This document shows, in pieces, positions 54,955 through 62,310 of a stretch of DNA of 64,000 bases. The first letter of the stretch is position 1; each line of letters opens with the position of its first letter. The notes under the pieces were generated by a model. It ran no database searches, was not told the origin of the DNA, and worked only from the letters and a program-made list of their open reading frames with translations. Both the position numbers and the translations under genes were made by a program. The stretch spans positions 1 through 64,000 of the forward strand of contig JAKQGX010000042.1 in NCBI GenBank assembly GCA_029573235.1, given 5' to 3'. The DNA is from Bacteroidota bacterium. GTDB lineage: Bacteria; Bacteroidota; Bacteroidia; Chitinophagales; Chitinophagaceae.

Positions 54955-55064
54955 CAAATTGGCGAGGGAGCGGCATTTTAGCACTGAAGTTGAATAGAAT
55001 TACAATAGTTCAACTTTGCACATAAGTTCAATCGAAGCCGTTCACCCGCTCTCTTGCCAATTTG
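54955..55064. repeat. Nested inverted-repeat element beside the toxin-antitoxin pair
   Basis: Outer arms at 54955-54974 (CAAATTGGCGAGGGAGCGGC) and 55045-55064 are inverted copies matching at 17 of 20 positions. An inner perfect pair AAGTTGAA / TTCAACTT lies at 54987-54994 and 55009-55016. The ~110-bp unit could fold into a long cruciform, in size like an integron attC site. The strict 7-bp attC core (GTTRRRY) is not present: the nearest match is GTTGGCT at 55068. Confidence 0.7.
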
Positions 55065-55067
55065 TTT

Positions 55068-55081
55068 GTTGGCTGTAGGCG
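55068..55081 (+). repeat. Left 14-bp inverted repeat flanking the toxin-antitoxin pair
   Basis: GTTGGCTGTAGGCG, three bases before the end of the antitoxin gene. It matches the inverted copy at 55814-55827 at 12 of 14 positions. Confidence 0.65.
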
Positions 55082-55084
55082 TTT

Positions 55085-55390
55085 TTATCCGAACATTAAA
55101 TTCACTCTTTTCCCTAATCCAAATTCAAATATTCTGTATAAAGTTGAAAGTTGAATGTCGCATTTTCCATTTTCAAGTCTAGAAATATAACTCTTTTTAG
55201 TCCCAACTTTTTCTGCAAGTTGTTCTTGGGTCATATTGGCTTCTTTCCTTGCTGCTTTCAACATTTCACTAATCACAAAATACTGTGCCCTTTCTTCAAA
55301 GTCGTCACGTTTTTCAGTTCCAATTTTTCCATATTTAATGTCTAATAACTCATCAAAGTTTTTAGCATTTCTTATTTTTTCTTTATTCAT
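55085..55390 (-). CDS. higA: HigA-type antitoxin (XRE helix-turn-helix)
   Basis: A 101-residue protein with a C-terminal XRE-type HTH (about 45-98: NMTQEQLAEKVGTKKSYISR, LENGKCDIQLSTLYRIFEFG) and an N-terminal segment (MNKEKIRNAKNFDELLDIKY) that probably wraps the toxin. Encoded after the toxin with a 4-bp overlap, the toxin-first order of higBA. It should bind the toxin and repress the operon. Confidence 0.9.
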   Translation of the reverse strand: MNKEKIRNAKNFDELLDIKYGKIGTEKRDDFEERAQYFVISEMLKAARKEANMTQEQLAEKVGTKKSYISRLENGKCDIQLSTLYRIFEFGLGKRVNLMFG

Positions 55391-55737
55391 TTCTTTTGCT
55401 TTTTTGAGTTAAAATATTCGTCTTTCAGTTTCAATGCCAACTCGATTTCATTTTTCGGTGTTTTCTGAGTTTTCTTTTGAAAGCCATTAAACAAAACCAC
55501 TAAATTACCTTTGTCAAAACAGCAAAATATTCGGTAAATGTTGCTTTCAAATTCAATTCTTTTTTCATAAAGTCCGTCAGTTCCTGTCAAATGGTCGAGG
55601 AATTTTTTCGGAACATTTTGTACCGTTCTTAAAATCTTAAAAACATATTCAATTTTCTCTTGAACTTTTCCCGATAACTCCAAATAGAAGTCGGTAAAAT
55701 AATGTTCGTGAAAAATGATTTGTCTTTGAGTTTTCAT
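55387..55737 (-). CDS. higB: HigB/RelE-type toxin (phage-derived Gp49-like family)
   Basis: A 116-residue basic protein of the HigB/Gp49-like family (PF05973 type), expected to cleave mRNA on the ribosome. Typical features are KIEYVFKILRTVQNVPKKFL, LTGTDGLYEKRIEFESNIYR and IFCCFDKGNLVVLFNGFQKK, ending in a Lys-rich helix with TPKNEIELALKLKDEYFNS. The antitoxin gene overlaps its last 4 bases. Composition is somewhat more AT-rich than the neighbours, consistent with transfer. Confidence 0.9.
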   Translation of the reverse strand: MKTQRQIIFHEHYFTDFYLELSGKVQEKIEYVFKILRTVQNVPKKFLDHLTGTDGLYEKRIEFESNIYRIFCCFDKGNLVVLFNGFQKKTQKTPKNEIELALKLKDEYFNSKKQKK

Positions 55738-55741
55738 CTCA

Positions 55742-55773
55742 CAAAGTTAACTCAAAAGTTATCAATGTGCAAA
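55742..55773 (-). promoter_or_regulatory. Promoter of the higBA operon, abutting the start codon
   Basis: Minus strand TTTG (55773-55770), 20 bases, TAACTTTG (55749-55742), four bases, then the higB ATG. Leaderless arrangement. Confidence 0.65.
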
Positions 55774-55813
55774 TATTTTTTTTTGCTTTCCCTTTTTAGT
55801 TTCTGGTTCGATA

Positions 55814-55827
55814 CGCTTACAGCTAAC
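55814..55827 (-). repeat. Right 14-bp inverted repeat flanking the toxin-antitoxin pair
   Basis: CGCTTACAGCTAAC on the plus strand, i.e. GTTAGCTGTAAGCG inverted, 12/14 identical to the left copy at 55068-55081. The two bound a 760-bp segment holding only higBA. The rest of the gap to 56054 shows no feature. Confidence 0.65.
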
Positions 55828-56054
55828 GCGTAAATATACGCAAGTAACCTAATCGTTAAAAAACATACGCATTATTATCTGTAACGAATTTAAATACCTC
55901 AATGCTATAGAAAGGGCGCAGCAAAAAAATGAAATCCTATGATTTACGTAGGCAATATGCATATATGCCGGATCGTATCAATTCTGTATTAAAGAGGCTG
56001 ACCGCGTAAATACAGATTGTTGGGGGAGCTATGTTTACAACCGGCAAGCCGTTA

Positions 56055-56996
56055 TTATATTCTTCCGGCTTCGTAGTTAACGTCTTTGAAGTAGGCTACA
56101 TCCTTCAGCAGTTTCTTTTTGTGCAATTGCAACTTAATAAACGCTGATATAGCGCTGATGGGAGAAAGGATGAAGATGCCCACAATTAATAGTCGCTTAA
56201 ATAGTCGCACCCTCGGTCTGCGCGCAGGGTTTCCTGCTTCCCCTTTTTCTCTAATGTACTTGCTCCAGAATCTAAAATTTTTGATGGCTCTTTGTTCGAG
56301 TAATATTAAGCCGGGGTTCAAGATGATGGCATCATTGCGGAGCAACTGTTCATGCAACGCATCCCACTGTAGTGTCGAAAGGCTGTCGAATAAGGGAGTA
56401 CTAAAACGACTCGCCGCTTTTATATCTTCGTCTTGCACACCGGCAGCGGGCAGCCAACGTCCGGCTTCTTTTTGCCCGGTAAAGGTCCAACGGATAACGG
56501 TAAGGGTAGAGATAATATTGGTATGACGGTCAAAGAGGCAAATATTACCTACTAAAGTTGCGCCTTGTGCTTGTATATAGGCTTTTACTTTTTCTTGTGC
56601 ATGCAGCCACATATTCCTGCTGCCAATGACCGTTAGCACGCGGTTCCCTTTTAATATGCGGGCATCATCACTTTGTAAAAATGCGGTAATGGGTTGTGAC
56701 GGGTTTAAAAACCATGGCTGATAGCCCAATACAATCAAGTCATACGTATTTTGAAATAGGTGCTTGGGTAACGGCTTGATAGGTGATGGCAAATGCTCTA
56801 CGGTTTCGGGCATGGTGTCAAAAAAGACATCCGGTGTCCAGGGAAAAGGGAAGGGTTTTTCCGGAGTGATGGCTACCCAATCCACAATTGTGTCGGTAGC
56901 AAACCGTGTATCGCTGAGAACGCTATCGAGAATGTCCTTTAGCTGTCCGCTTTGGGTGAAGTATAAAACGAGTACGCGGGGTTTGTCCTGTGTCAT
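56055..56996 (-). CDS. darA: DarA-like protein of dialkylresorcinol/flexirubin synthesis
   Basis: A 313-residue protein matching the DarA pattern: a flavodoxin-like N-terminus (VLVLYFTQSGQLKDILDSV), KPFPFPWTPDVFFDTMPETV, DLIVLGYQPWFLNPSQPI, VIGSRNMWLHAQEKVKAYI and VIRWTFTGQKEAGRW. A C-terminal hydrophobic helix follows (about 269-287, LLIVGIFILSPISAISAFI). In the dar pathway DarA acts as cyclase/aromatase with the ketosynthase DarB to make dialkylresorcinols, precursors of flexirubin pigments. The DarB-like gene ends 5 bp upstream on the same strand. None of the other flexirubin genes (aryl polyene enzymes, acyl carrier proteins) is in this window. Confidence 0.88.
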   Translation of the reverse strand: MTQDKPRVLVLYFTQSGQLKDILDSVLSDTRFATDTIVDWVAITPEKPFPFPWTPDVFFDTMPETVEHLPSPIKPLPKHLFQNTYDLIVLGYQPWFLNPSQPITAFLQSDDARILKGNRVLTVIGSRNMWLHAQEKVKAYIQAQGATLVGNICLFDRHTNIISTLTVIRWTFTGQKEAGRWLPAAGVQDEDIKAASRFSTPLFDSLSTLQWDALHEQLLRNDAIILNPGLILLEQRAIKNFRFWSKYIREKGEAGNPARRPRVRLFKRLLIVGIFILSPISAISAFIKLQLHKKKLLKDVAYFKDVNYEAGRI

Positions 56997-57001
56997 AAGG
57001 C

Positions 57002-58138
57002 TTATACTACGGTAAGGTACATATACGCATACGAAAAGCGGGCACTTTCGGGTACCATTACTAATATGCGATCTCCTTTTTTAGCTTTTCCGGAATTGAG
57101 CAATTCTTCCAGCATAAAATATGCGGAGGCACTACCTACATTCCCTACTTTGTGCAGGTTATAAAACCATTTCTCAAAAGGGATATCTAAGCCAATGTTT
57201 TTATGGTATTCGTAAATCTGAGCCTTGAAAAACTCACTAGACATATGAGGCAAGTAGTAGTCAACCATATCTGCCGTCAGCCCGTGTTTGTCCATTAATT
57301 CTTTTAAAAACACACCACCCTTTGGTACAATGTGCTCTGCCAACAGTCGGGTATCTTGCTTGATGGAGAAAACGCTTTCATTTGTCCAATCGATGGTATC
57401 ATGGTCATTCCACCCGGTAAGGGAAGCATCCTCATTTTTGGTAGCTCCGGCATACATGCAGGTTTCTAGCTCATTGGCAAAAGACGTTATTTCCAACCAT
57501 TCAATTTTATACGACAATCCGTTATTGTTGGGTTGCGATTGAATGAGAGCCGCTGCAGCGCCGTCGCTCAACATCCATCTAAGAAAATCTTTTTCAAAAG
57601 CGATATATCCGTTGTTTTCTAATTCAGATAGGTTTTCGGCTTCGGGCTGAAAGCGGGAAGCATGCATCCATGTACTCATTTTTTCGGAGCCACAGCCAAT
57701 AGCCGTTTCCGCCATTCCGGAAGCAATGGACATATAGGCATATTTTAATGCTTGCATACTACTGCAGCAAGTGCCCATAGCGGAGATAATTTCTAAACGA
57801 TTGGAGCTGCCCAAGGCACCATGTACCATCGAGCCATGAGACGGCACCACCTGCTCCGGAGAGCTGGTGCCAACTGCTAATATTTCTGCTTTTTCCAGTG
57901 GTAGATTCTCATCAAACAACCCTTTGATAGCAAGGGCAGCCATCTCTACATTAGTATGCGTACTCTTTCCGTCACGAAGGGCATAGTATCTGGTTTTAAT
58001 ACCGTTATTTCTTAATACAATGGCACGCGCCTTAGATGGTTTGCCATTTATTTTTCCGAGTATCGTCTCCATTTCATCATTGCTCACCGGTTCATTCGGT
58101 AAAAACTTGGAAAGGCGGGTAATAAATACAGGTCTCAC
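57002..58138 (-). CDS. darB: DarB-like beta-ketoacyl-ACP synthase III
   Basis: A 378-residue KAS III-type ketosynthase. The Cys nucleophile is in SAMGTCCSSMQALKYAYM, the His in DYYLPHMSSEFFKAQ and the Asn in KVGNVGSASAYFMLEEL, so the Cys-His-Asn triad is intact. KIEWLEITSFANELETCMYAG is outside the usual FabH core. It probably condenses two beta-ketoacyl chains for dialkylresorcinol formation with DarA. Fatty-acid initiation (FabH) is the alternative, but the adjacency to darA argues against it. Confidence 0.88.
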   Translation of the reverse strand: MRPVFITRLSKFLPNEPVSNDEMETILGKINGKPSKARAIVLRNNGIKTRYYALRDGKSTHTNVEMAALAIKGLFDENLPLEKAEILAVGTSSPEQVVPSHGSMVHGALGSSNRLEIISAMGTCCSSMQALKYAYMSIASGMAETAIGCGSEKMSTWMHASRFQPEAENLSELENNGYIAFEKDFLRWMLSDGAAAALIQSQPNNNGLSYKIEWLEITSFANELETCMYAGATKNEDASLTGWNDHDTIDWTNESVFSIKQDTRLLAEHIVPKGGVFLKELMDKHGLTADMVDYYLPHMSSEFFKAQIYEYHKNIGLDIPFEKWFYNLHKVGNVGSASAYFMLEELLNSGKAKKGDRILVMVPESARFSYAYMYLTVV

Positions 58139-58163
58139 AATAACAAATAATATTTGGGGAGGT

Positions 58164-58171
58164 CAAAGATA
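58164..58171 (-). promoter_or_regulatory. Candidate -7 element of the darBA operon
   Basis: Minus strand TATCTTTG, 25 bases before the darB start. The -33 site is weak. Confidence 0.5.
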
Positions 58172-58418
58172 GTCATTCTAAAAAAATAGTAAAGAATGTA
58201 TAAGATTATTTCGACTACTATCCACTTTTGTACATTGGTAGGCTGAAGTTACAAAGTACTTGTGTATAGATGTTTTTAATAGAAAAAGGGTAGGTATTAT
58301 ACTATGAAAGGAGCATGCTTCGCATCTATATTGTTGCTTAATATTATTGGTTTTCATTGTATTGTAACAATCATAGAATATTTTTCAATTTTCTTTTCTC
58401 ATTTTTAAATTATTACCC

Positions 58419-58426
58419 TACCTTTG
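58419..58426 (+). promoter_or_regulatory. Promoter -7 element of rpmI-rplT
   Basis: TACCTTTG, 20 bases before the rpmI ATG, with a T-rich -33 region lacking a perfect TTTG. It supports rpmI as the first gene of its own transcript. The rest of the 58172-58418 gap shows nothing I can support. Confidence 0.65.
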
Positions 58427-58446
58427 CCATCCCAAATTTTGAGATA

Positions 58447-58644
58447 ATGCCAAAGTTGAAGACGCATTCCCGTGCTAAAAAAACATTTAAAGTTACCGGT
58501 ACCGGTAAAATTCGTAGATATAAAGCTTTCAAAAGCCACTTATTAACCAAGAAGTCTACTAAACGCAAACGTCATTTACGTCAAAGCGCTTACGTTCATC
58601 CTTCTAACGAAGCATTAGTGAAGCGTATGCTTTGTATGCGTTAA
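58447..58644 (+). CDS. rpmI: Ribosomal protein L35
   Basis: A 65-residue basic protein beginning [20 protein letters not shown] and ending in an Arg/Lys-rich tail; the 50S subunit protein bL35. An in-frame upstream extension is ignored because it precedes the promoter. It is followed 41 bp later by rplT. infC, which normally precedes rpmI, is absent. Confidence 0.97.
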   Translation: MPKLKTHSRAKKTFKVTGTGKIRRYKAFKSHLLTKKSTKRKRHLRQSAYVHPSNEALVKRMLCMR

Positions 58645-58685
58645 TTTATTCCTTTATTATTTTGACTTTTTAATAATACCAAGAT

Positions 58686-59030
58686 ATGCCACGTTCAGTA
58701 AATGCGGTTGCATCGCATAGAAGAAGAAAGAAAATATTGAAGCAAGCCAAAGGCTTCTACGGCAAACGTAAAAATGTATATACCGTAGCCAAAAACGTTG
58801 TTGAAAAAGGTTTAGGCTATAAATATGTAGGTCGTAAACTTAAGAAACGCGACTACCGCAGTTTGTGGATAGCTCGTATCAATGCTGCTTGTCGCGAAGA
58901 AGGCATTAGCTACTCTCAGTTTATGGGCAAACTAGCGGCTAAGAACATTGACCTTAATCGCAAAGTACTTGCTGACTTAGCCATGAATGAACCAGTTTCA
59001 TTCAAAGCATTAGTAGCAGAAGTAAAGTAA
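58686..59030 (+). CDS. rplT: Ribosomal protein L20
   Basis: A 114-residue 50S subunit protein bL20, with [37 protein letters not shown] and [19 protein letters not shown]. It is an early 23S rRNA-binding assembly protein that in many bacteria also represses its own operon. Last gene of a two-gene unit with a terminator. Confidence 0.98.
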   Translation: MPRSVNAVASHRRRKKILKQAKGFYGKRKNVYTVAKNVVEKGLGYKYVGRKLKKRDYRSLWIARINAACREEGISYSQFMGKLAAKNIDLNRKVLADLAMNEPVSFKALVAEVK

Positions 59031-59054
59031 TCCTTCCATACTAAAATTTTTAGG

Positions 59055-59086
59055 TAGCCGCTATTCTGTCGAGTAGCGGCTATTCT
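59055..59086 (+). terminator. Terminator of rpmI-rplT
   Basis: TAGCCGCTA / TAGCGGCTA (59055-59063 and 59074-59082) with a 10-base loop and a short T-rich tail. Confidence 0.8.
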
Positions 59087-59267
59087 TGTATTCTACCATA
59101 TTTATCGCTTCCCTATTTTTTAGCGATAATATTTCGTAGCATGTTTTAGCAAATACAATTTTTTCTTGGGAAGGAGCGGTTCGGAGATGGTAATGAATGA
59201 ACGAAATAAATACGTTCCAGTGTCTTTGTATGAAAATAGACCAACGCGAAGGGATTGCCTCTTTACA

Positions 59268-59852
59268 TTATTTATATAATGCGCTCAAATCGGATGAAGA
59301 AAATTTTTGAATACTTCCACTTTCCATGCCTTTAATGGTAACCCGACCAATGCTGTAACGAACTAAACGAAGTGTGGGAAAACCTACTGCAGCAGTCATC
59401 TTTCGCACTTGCCGGTTCTTGCCTTCTGTAAGAGTGAGGGCTATCCAAGAAGTAGGAATATTTTTTCGAAAACGAATAGGTGGATTTCTTTCAGGTAGGT
59501 TGGGTGGCGTACTCAATAATTTTGCTTCTGCCGGTTGAGTTTGATACTTTTTCCCGTTGACGGAAATGGCTACTCCTTGCATCAATTGTTGTAGTGCTTC
59601 TTGTTCGATGTTGCCTTCCACTTGTACATAATAAGTACGTGGGTGTTGATGCTTAGGATTGAGTAAACGATGTGTCAGTGATGTATCATTGGTGAGTAAT
59701 AGCAATCCTTCGCTATCGTAATCTAACCGACCAATAGGATACACATCTTTAGTAACGAAAGGAAAATAATCTGCTAATGTTTTTTTAGTTCCTTCAGCAG
59801 AAAATTGAGACAACACTTCATAGGGTTTATAAAAAAGATAGTATTGATGCAT
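59268..59852 (-). CDS. RluE-like 23S rRNA pseudouridine synthase
   Basis: A 194-residue pseudouridine synthase of the RsuA/RluB/RluE group without an S4 domain. The catalytic Asp is in YPIGRLDYDSEGLLLLTND (about residue 43). LTEGKNRQVRKMTAAVGFPT is the other family motif. The lack of an S4 domain and the length point to RluE (helix 90 of 23S rRNA) rather than RluB or RsuA, but this is inference. Confidence 0.88.
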   Translation of the reverse strand: MHQYYLFYKPYEVLSQFSAEGTKKTLADYFPFVTKDVYPIGRLDYDSEGLLLLTNDTSLTHRLLNPKHQHPRTYYVQVEGNIEQEALQQLMQGVAISVNGKKYQTQPAEAKLLSTPPNLPERNPPIRFRKNIPTSWIALTLTEGKNRQVRKMTAAVGFPTLRLVRYSIGRVTIKGMESGSIQKFSSSDLSALYK

Positions 59853-59900
59853 GGTATTATGATTGGCTGAAACGCTTTACTGTAGCATGTTTTGAAGGAA

Positions 59901-59938
59901 TAAAAAAAGTTCGGTCAGTATAATGATGCTGCCGAACT
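59901..59938 (-). terminator. Leftward terminator in the gap after the BatB-type gene
   Basis: Minus strand AGTTCGG / CCGAACT (59938-59932 and 59914-59908), 17-base loop, followed by a run of seven T. It lies 285 bases past the BatB-type stop. Confidence 0.75.
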
Positions 59939-60063
59939 CTTATAAGGATGGGTTAGTAAGTACAATCCTGACACAATATTAAAAAAGATTTTTTCCTTCT
60001 GAAAATAATTCTTTGATGTTTTTTACACTTGTTGATAAGTTGTGAATTATACACATCGGCTCA
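59901..60063 (-). ncRNA. Possible small RNA with its own promoter and terminator
   Basis: In the 370-bp gap between the BatB-type gene and the pseudouridine synthase gene, the minus strand has TAATTTTG (60074-60067, a -7 match) followed about 130 bases on by a rho-independent terminator. The interval has no ORF, and contains small hairpins (ACTT/AAGT near 60028-60041; AGGAT/ATCCT near 59947-59971). The alternative is simply a long 3' end of the BatB-type transcript. No known RNA family was recognised. Confidence 0.25.
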
Positions 60064-60222
60064 TGGCAAAATTAGAGAGGTGGTAATACAAATGAGTTGA
60101 TGTGTAGGTGATGATGTTTACCTTTTTTAGCGTTACTACTTTCGTGAAAAATGATAACGATTGTGTTTCTTTTTATGATGAAAGCAGTTACTTGTATAGA
60201 GGGTAATACAAGCATTTTTTGA

Positions 60223-61956
60223 TTACCAATCTTTATCTGTTTTCACTTTTACGGGACTCCCTTTTTCTTTTTTATCATGCAGCTTTTTCTCTTCTTGTGC
60301 TAATGCATTGAGCAGCTGGTCTGCTTGCTTTTCGCTTAACTTGCTAGGTTGCGGTTCTTGCTTTTTTTCTTGTGGTTCTTTCTGATCATTTTTTTCTTGT
60401 GAAGGCTCTTTATTAGGGTCTTGTTGATCCTTGTTTTTCTCTTGATCTTTATTCTTGTCTTGTTGCTCTTGTTGTTTTTTGGGGTCTTGCTTGTCTTTGT
60501 TTTGTTGTTGGTTTTTGTCGTTGTTGTTTTGGCTTTGTTTCATTTTTGAAAGCGCATAGCTAAGATTGTATTTGGCATCTTCGTCTTGAGGATTTTTTCT
60601 TAAAGCTGCTTTATAAGACTCAACAGCTTCTTGCCATTTTTGTTCGCTCATGTAGGTATTGCCTGTGTTATAATGCGACGATGCATTGATGGTGACATCC
60701 TTTGTCTTTTTTGATAAAGCACTGTACAGTTGGCGAGAGGCATCATAATTTTTTTCTTGATAAAGAGCATTTCCGAGATTGAATATTCCCGGTAAGTAAT
60801 TGGGATTTTTCTTTAGTGCCTCTTGATATACGCTCGCTGCTTCTTTATACTTTTTTTGTTCATATAGTTTATTGCCATTGGATACTTGGTTTTGTTGTGC
60901 AAATAGCGTAGTTGTGAAGGATAGCAATATCATAGTAACTACTGGCTTCTTAATGTTGTTATACTTCTTCCATTTAGCACCCGGTATTATCCATTCTATC
61001 ACTAATAGTAAAAATGCAAACAATAAGAAGTATTGGAAATAGCTGGCGTAATTACTGTAACTGACTACACCTAAATTTTTTTGTTCCATACTGCCTATTT
61101 CACGGGATAATTTGGTAGCCACATCATCACTGTTGCGCAGCAGGCTATAGGTGCCATTGCCGGCTGATGCAATTGATTTCAATTCGTCTTCGTTGAGCTT
61201 ACTGATAACGGGCTTGCCCTCTTCATCAAGTCTCATGGATTTGGTTGTAGGGTCATAAAGAGTAGTTCCTTCGGGTGAGCCGATACCGACTGTATGAATA
61301 ATGATGCCGGCATCTTGAGCTTCTTTTACTTTTGCCATTGCTGTTTCATCGTGGTCTTCGCCATCTGAAATAATGATGAGTGTTTTATACTTTTTTTCTT
61401 TTTGTGAAAAGGAATTTATGGCTCTATCGATGGCATCTCCGATGACAGTACCTTGGGTAGGCACTATTCCCGGATTAGCGTTTTGCAACATCATTTTTAA
61501 CGCACTATAATCTACAGTGAGGGGCACTTGCAAATATGACTTTCCAGCAAATAATATTAAGCCTACGCGGTCGTTCTTTGTTTTGTCCAGTAGCGTGCTA
61601 ATTAATTGTTTGGCCCTGGTTAGTCTATTCGGTTGAACATCGTTTGCCAACATACTATTACTGACGTCTAAGGCAATAAATACATCTGTACCTTTTCGTT
61701 CGGTTTTTTCCAGACCATTTCCTTTTTGCAAGTTGGCCCATCCGATAGTAATTGCCCCAAAGGATATTAACAGCAGGATGAATTTTAACGTCATTCTACC
61801 TGTAATAAAACCGACTATTTGTTCTTTTACTAGTCGCTCTTCGCCTACAGTATGCAGCTTTCTTTTTCGCCATACTAAAAAGAAAATATAGAGCAATAAG
61901 AATAGAAGAATGCCCGCTAAATAATATAGGTGTTGAATATGTTGAAAACGAAACAT
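60223..61956 (-). CDS. BatB-BatC fusion: VWA membrane protein with TPR tail
   Basis: A 577-residue protein. Helices at about 10-27 and 56-73 precede a von Willebrand A domain (about 88-285) with an intact metal site: DVSNS at 97-101, the Thr in PTQGTVIGD and the Asp in IIISDGEDHDE. A helix at 308-324 closes the BatB part. Then comes a second hydrophobic stretch (338-353, ending TTTLFAQ) that looks like a signal peptide, followed by three TPR repeats (about 357-475) and a Lys/Gln/Asp/Glu-rich tail, all as in BatC. It therefore reads as batB fused to batC. In Bacteroidota the Bat proteins are linked to MoxR ATPases and aerotolerance; no batA or moxR is adjacent here. Confidence 0.9.
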   Translation of the reverse strand: MFRFQHIQHLYYLAGILLFLLLYIFFLVWRKRKLHTVGEERLVKEQIVGFITGRMTLKFILLLISFGAITIGWANLQKGNGLEKTERKGTDVFIALDVSNSMLANDVQPNRLTRAKQLISTLLDKTKNDRVGLILFAGKSYLQVPLTVDYSALKMMLQNANPGIVPTQGTVIGDAIDRAINSFSQKEKKYKTLIIISDGEDHDETAMAKVKEAQDAGIIIHTVGIGSPEGTTLYDPTTKSMRLDEEGKPVISKLNEDELKSIASAGNGTYSLLRNSDDVATKLSREIGSMEQKNLGVVSYSNYASYFQYFLLFAFLLLVIEWIIPGAKWKKYNNIKKPVVTMILLSFTTTLFAQQNQVSNGNKLYEQKKYKEAASVYQEALKKNPNYLPGIFNLGNALYQEKNYDASRQLYSALSKKTKDVTINASSHYNTGNTYMSEQKWQEAVESYKAALRKNPQDEDAKYNLSYALSKMKQSQNNNDKNQQQNKDKQDPKKQQEQQDKNKDQEKNKDQQDPNKEPSQEKNDQKEPQEKKQEPQPSKLSEKQADQLLNALAQEEKKLHDKKEKGSPVKVKTDKDW

Positions 61957-62310
61957 GGATTCTTAATATTTAGTTTGGATACTTCAGGGTGAATCATAAT
62001 GGGGCTCACTATTTGGAACAATTCAACGTTGCATTAAGGAGCATTCAAAATCCCTTTTCGAGGAGCAGAGCATCTTGATTATGATAGTCATTTACCTTTT
62101 CGAAAACTGAACAAATTTAATTTCTCTAAAGGCATCCATCCGTTATCAAAATGGCATTTTGAATATTTTTAACAGATACTTTTACGTACAGTAATATGCA
62201 AAACTGCCAGCAACATCATTACCCTAGATACGCGCGCTATCTCGTATATTTGAAATCGTTTCTTGGAGTTCTCATTTTTTTCCTCAATAGTATTTTAAAT
62301 AGCCTCTTTC
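61957..62310. other. Divergent intergenic gap without recognisable features
   Basis: Sequence between the start codons of the BatB-type gene and the family 4 glycosyltransferase. I find no -7 consensus, repeat or ORF of note. Confidence 0.55.

Noticed and set aside
58304..58408. 34-codon ORF upstream of rpmI
   Set aside because: Composition is only hydrophobic and aromatic residues, with no signal of conservation; AT-rich DNA gives such frames by chance.
60030..60038. DnaA-box-like TGTTGATAA in the gap after the BatB-type gene
   Set aside because: A single imperfect match, with no cluster of boxes and no dnaA, dnaN or gidA nearby; an origin is not supported.
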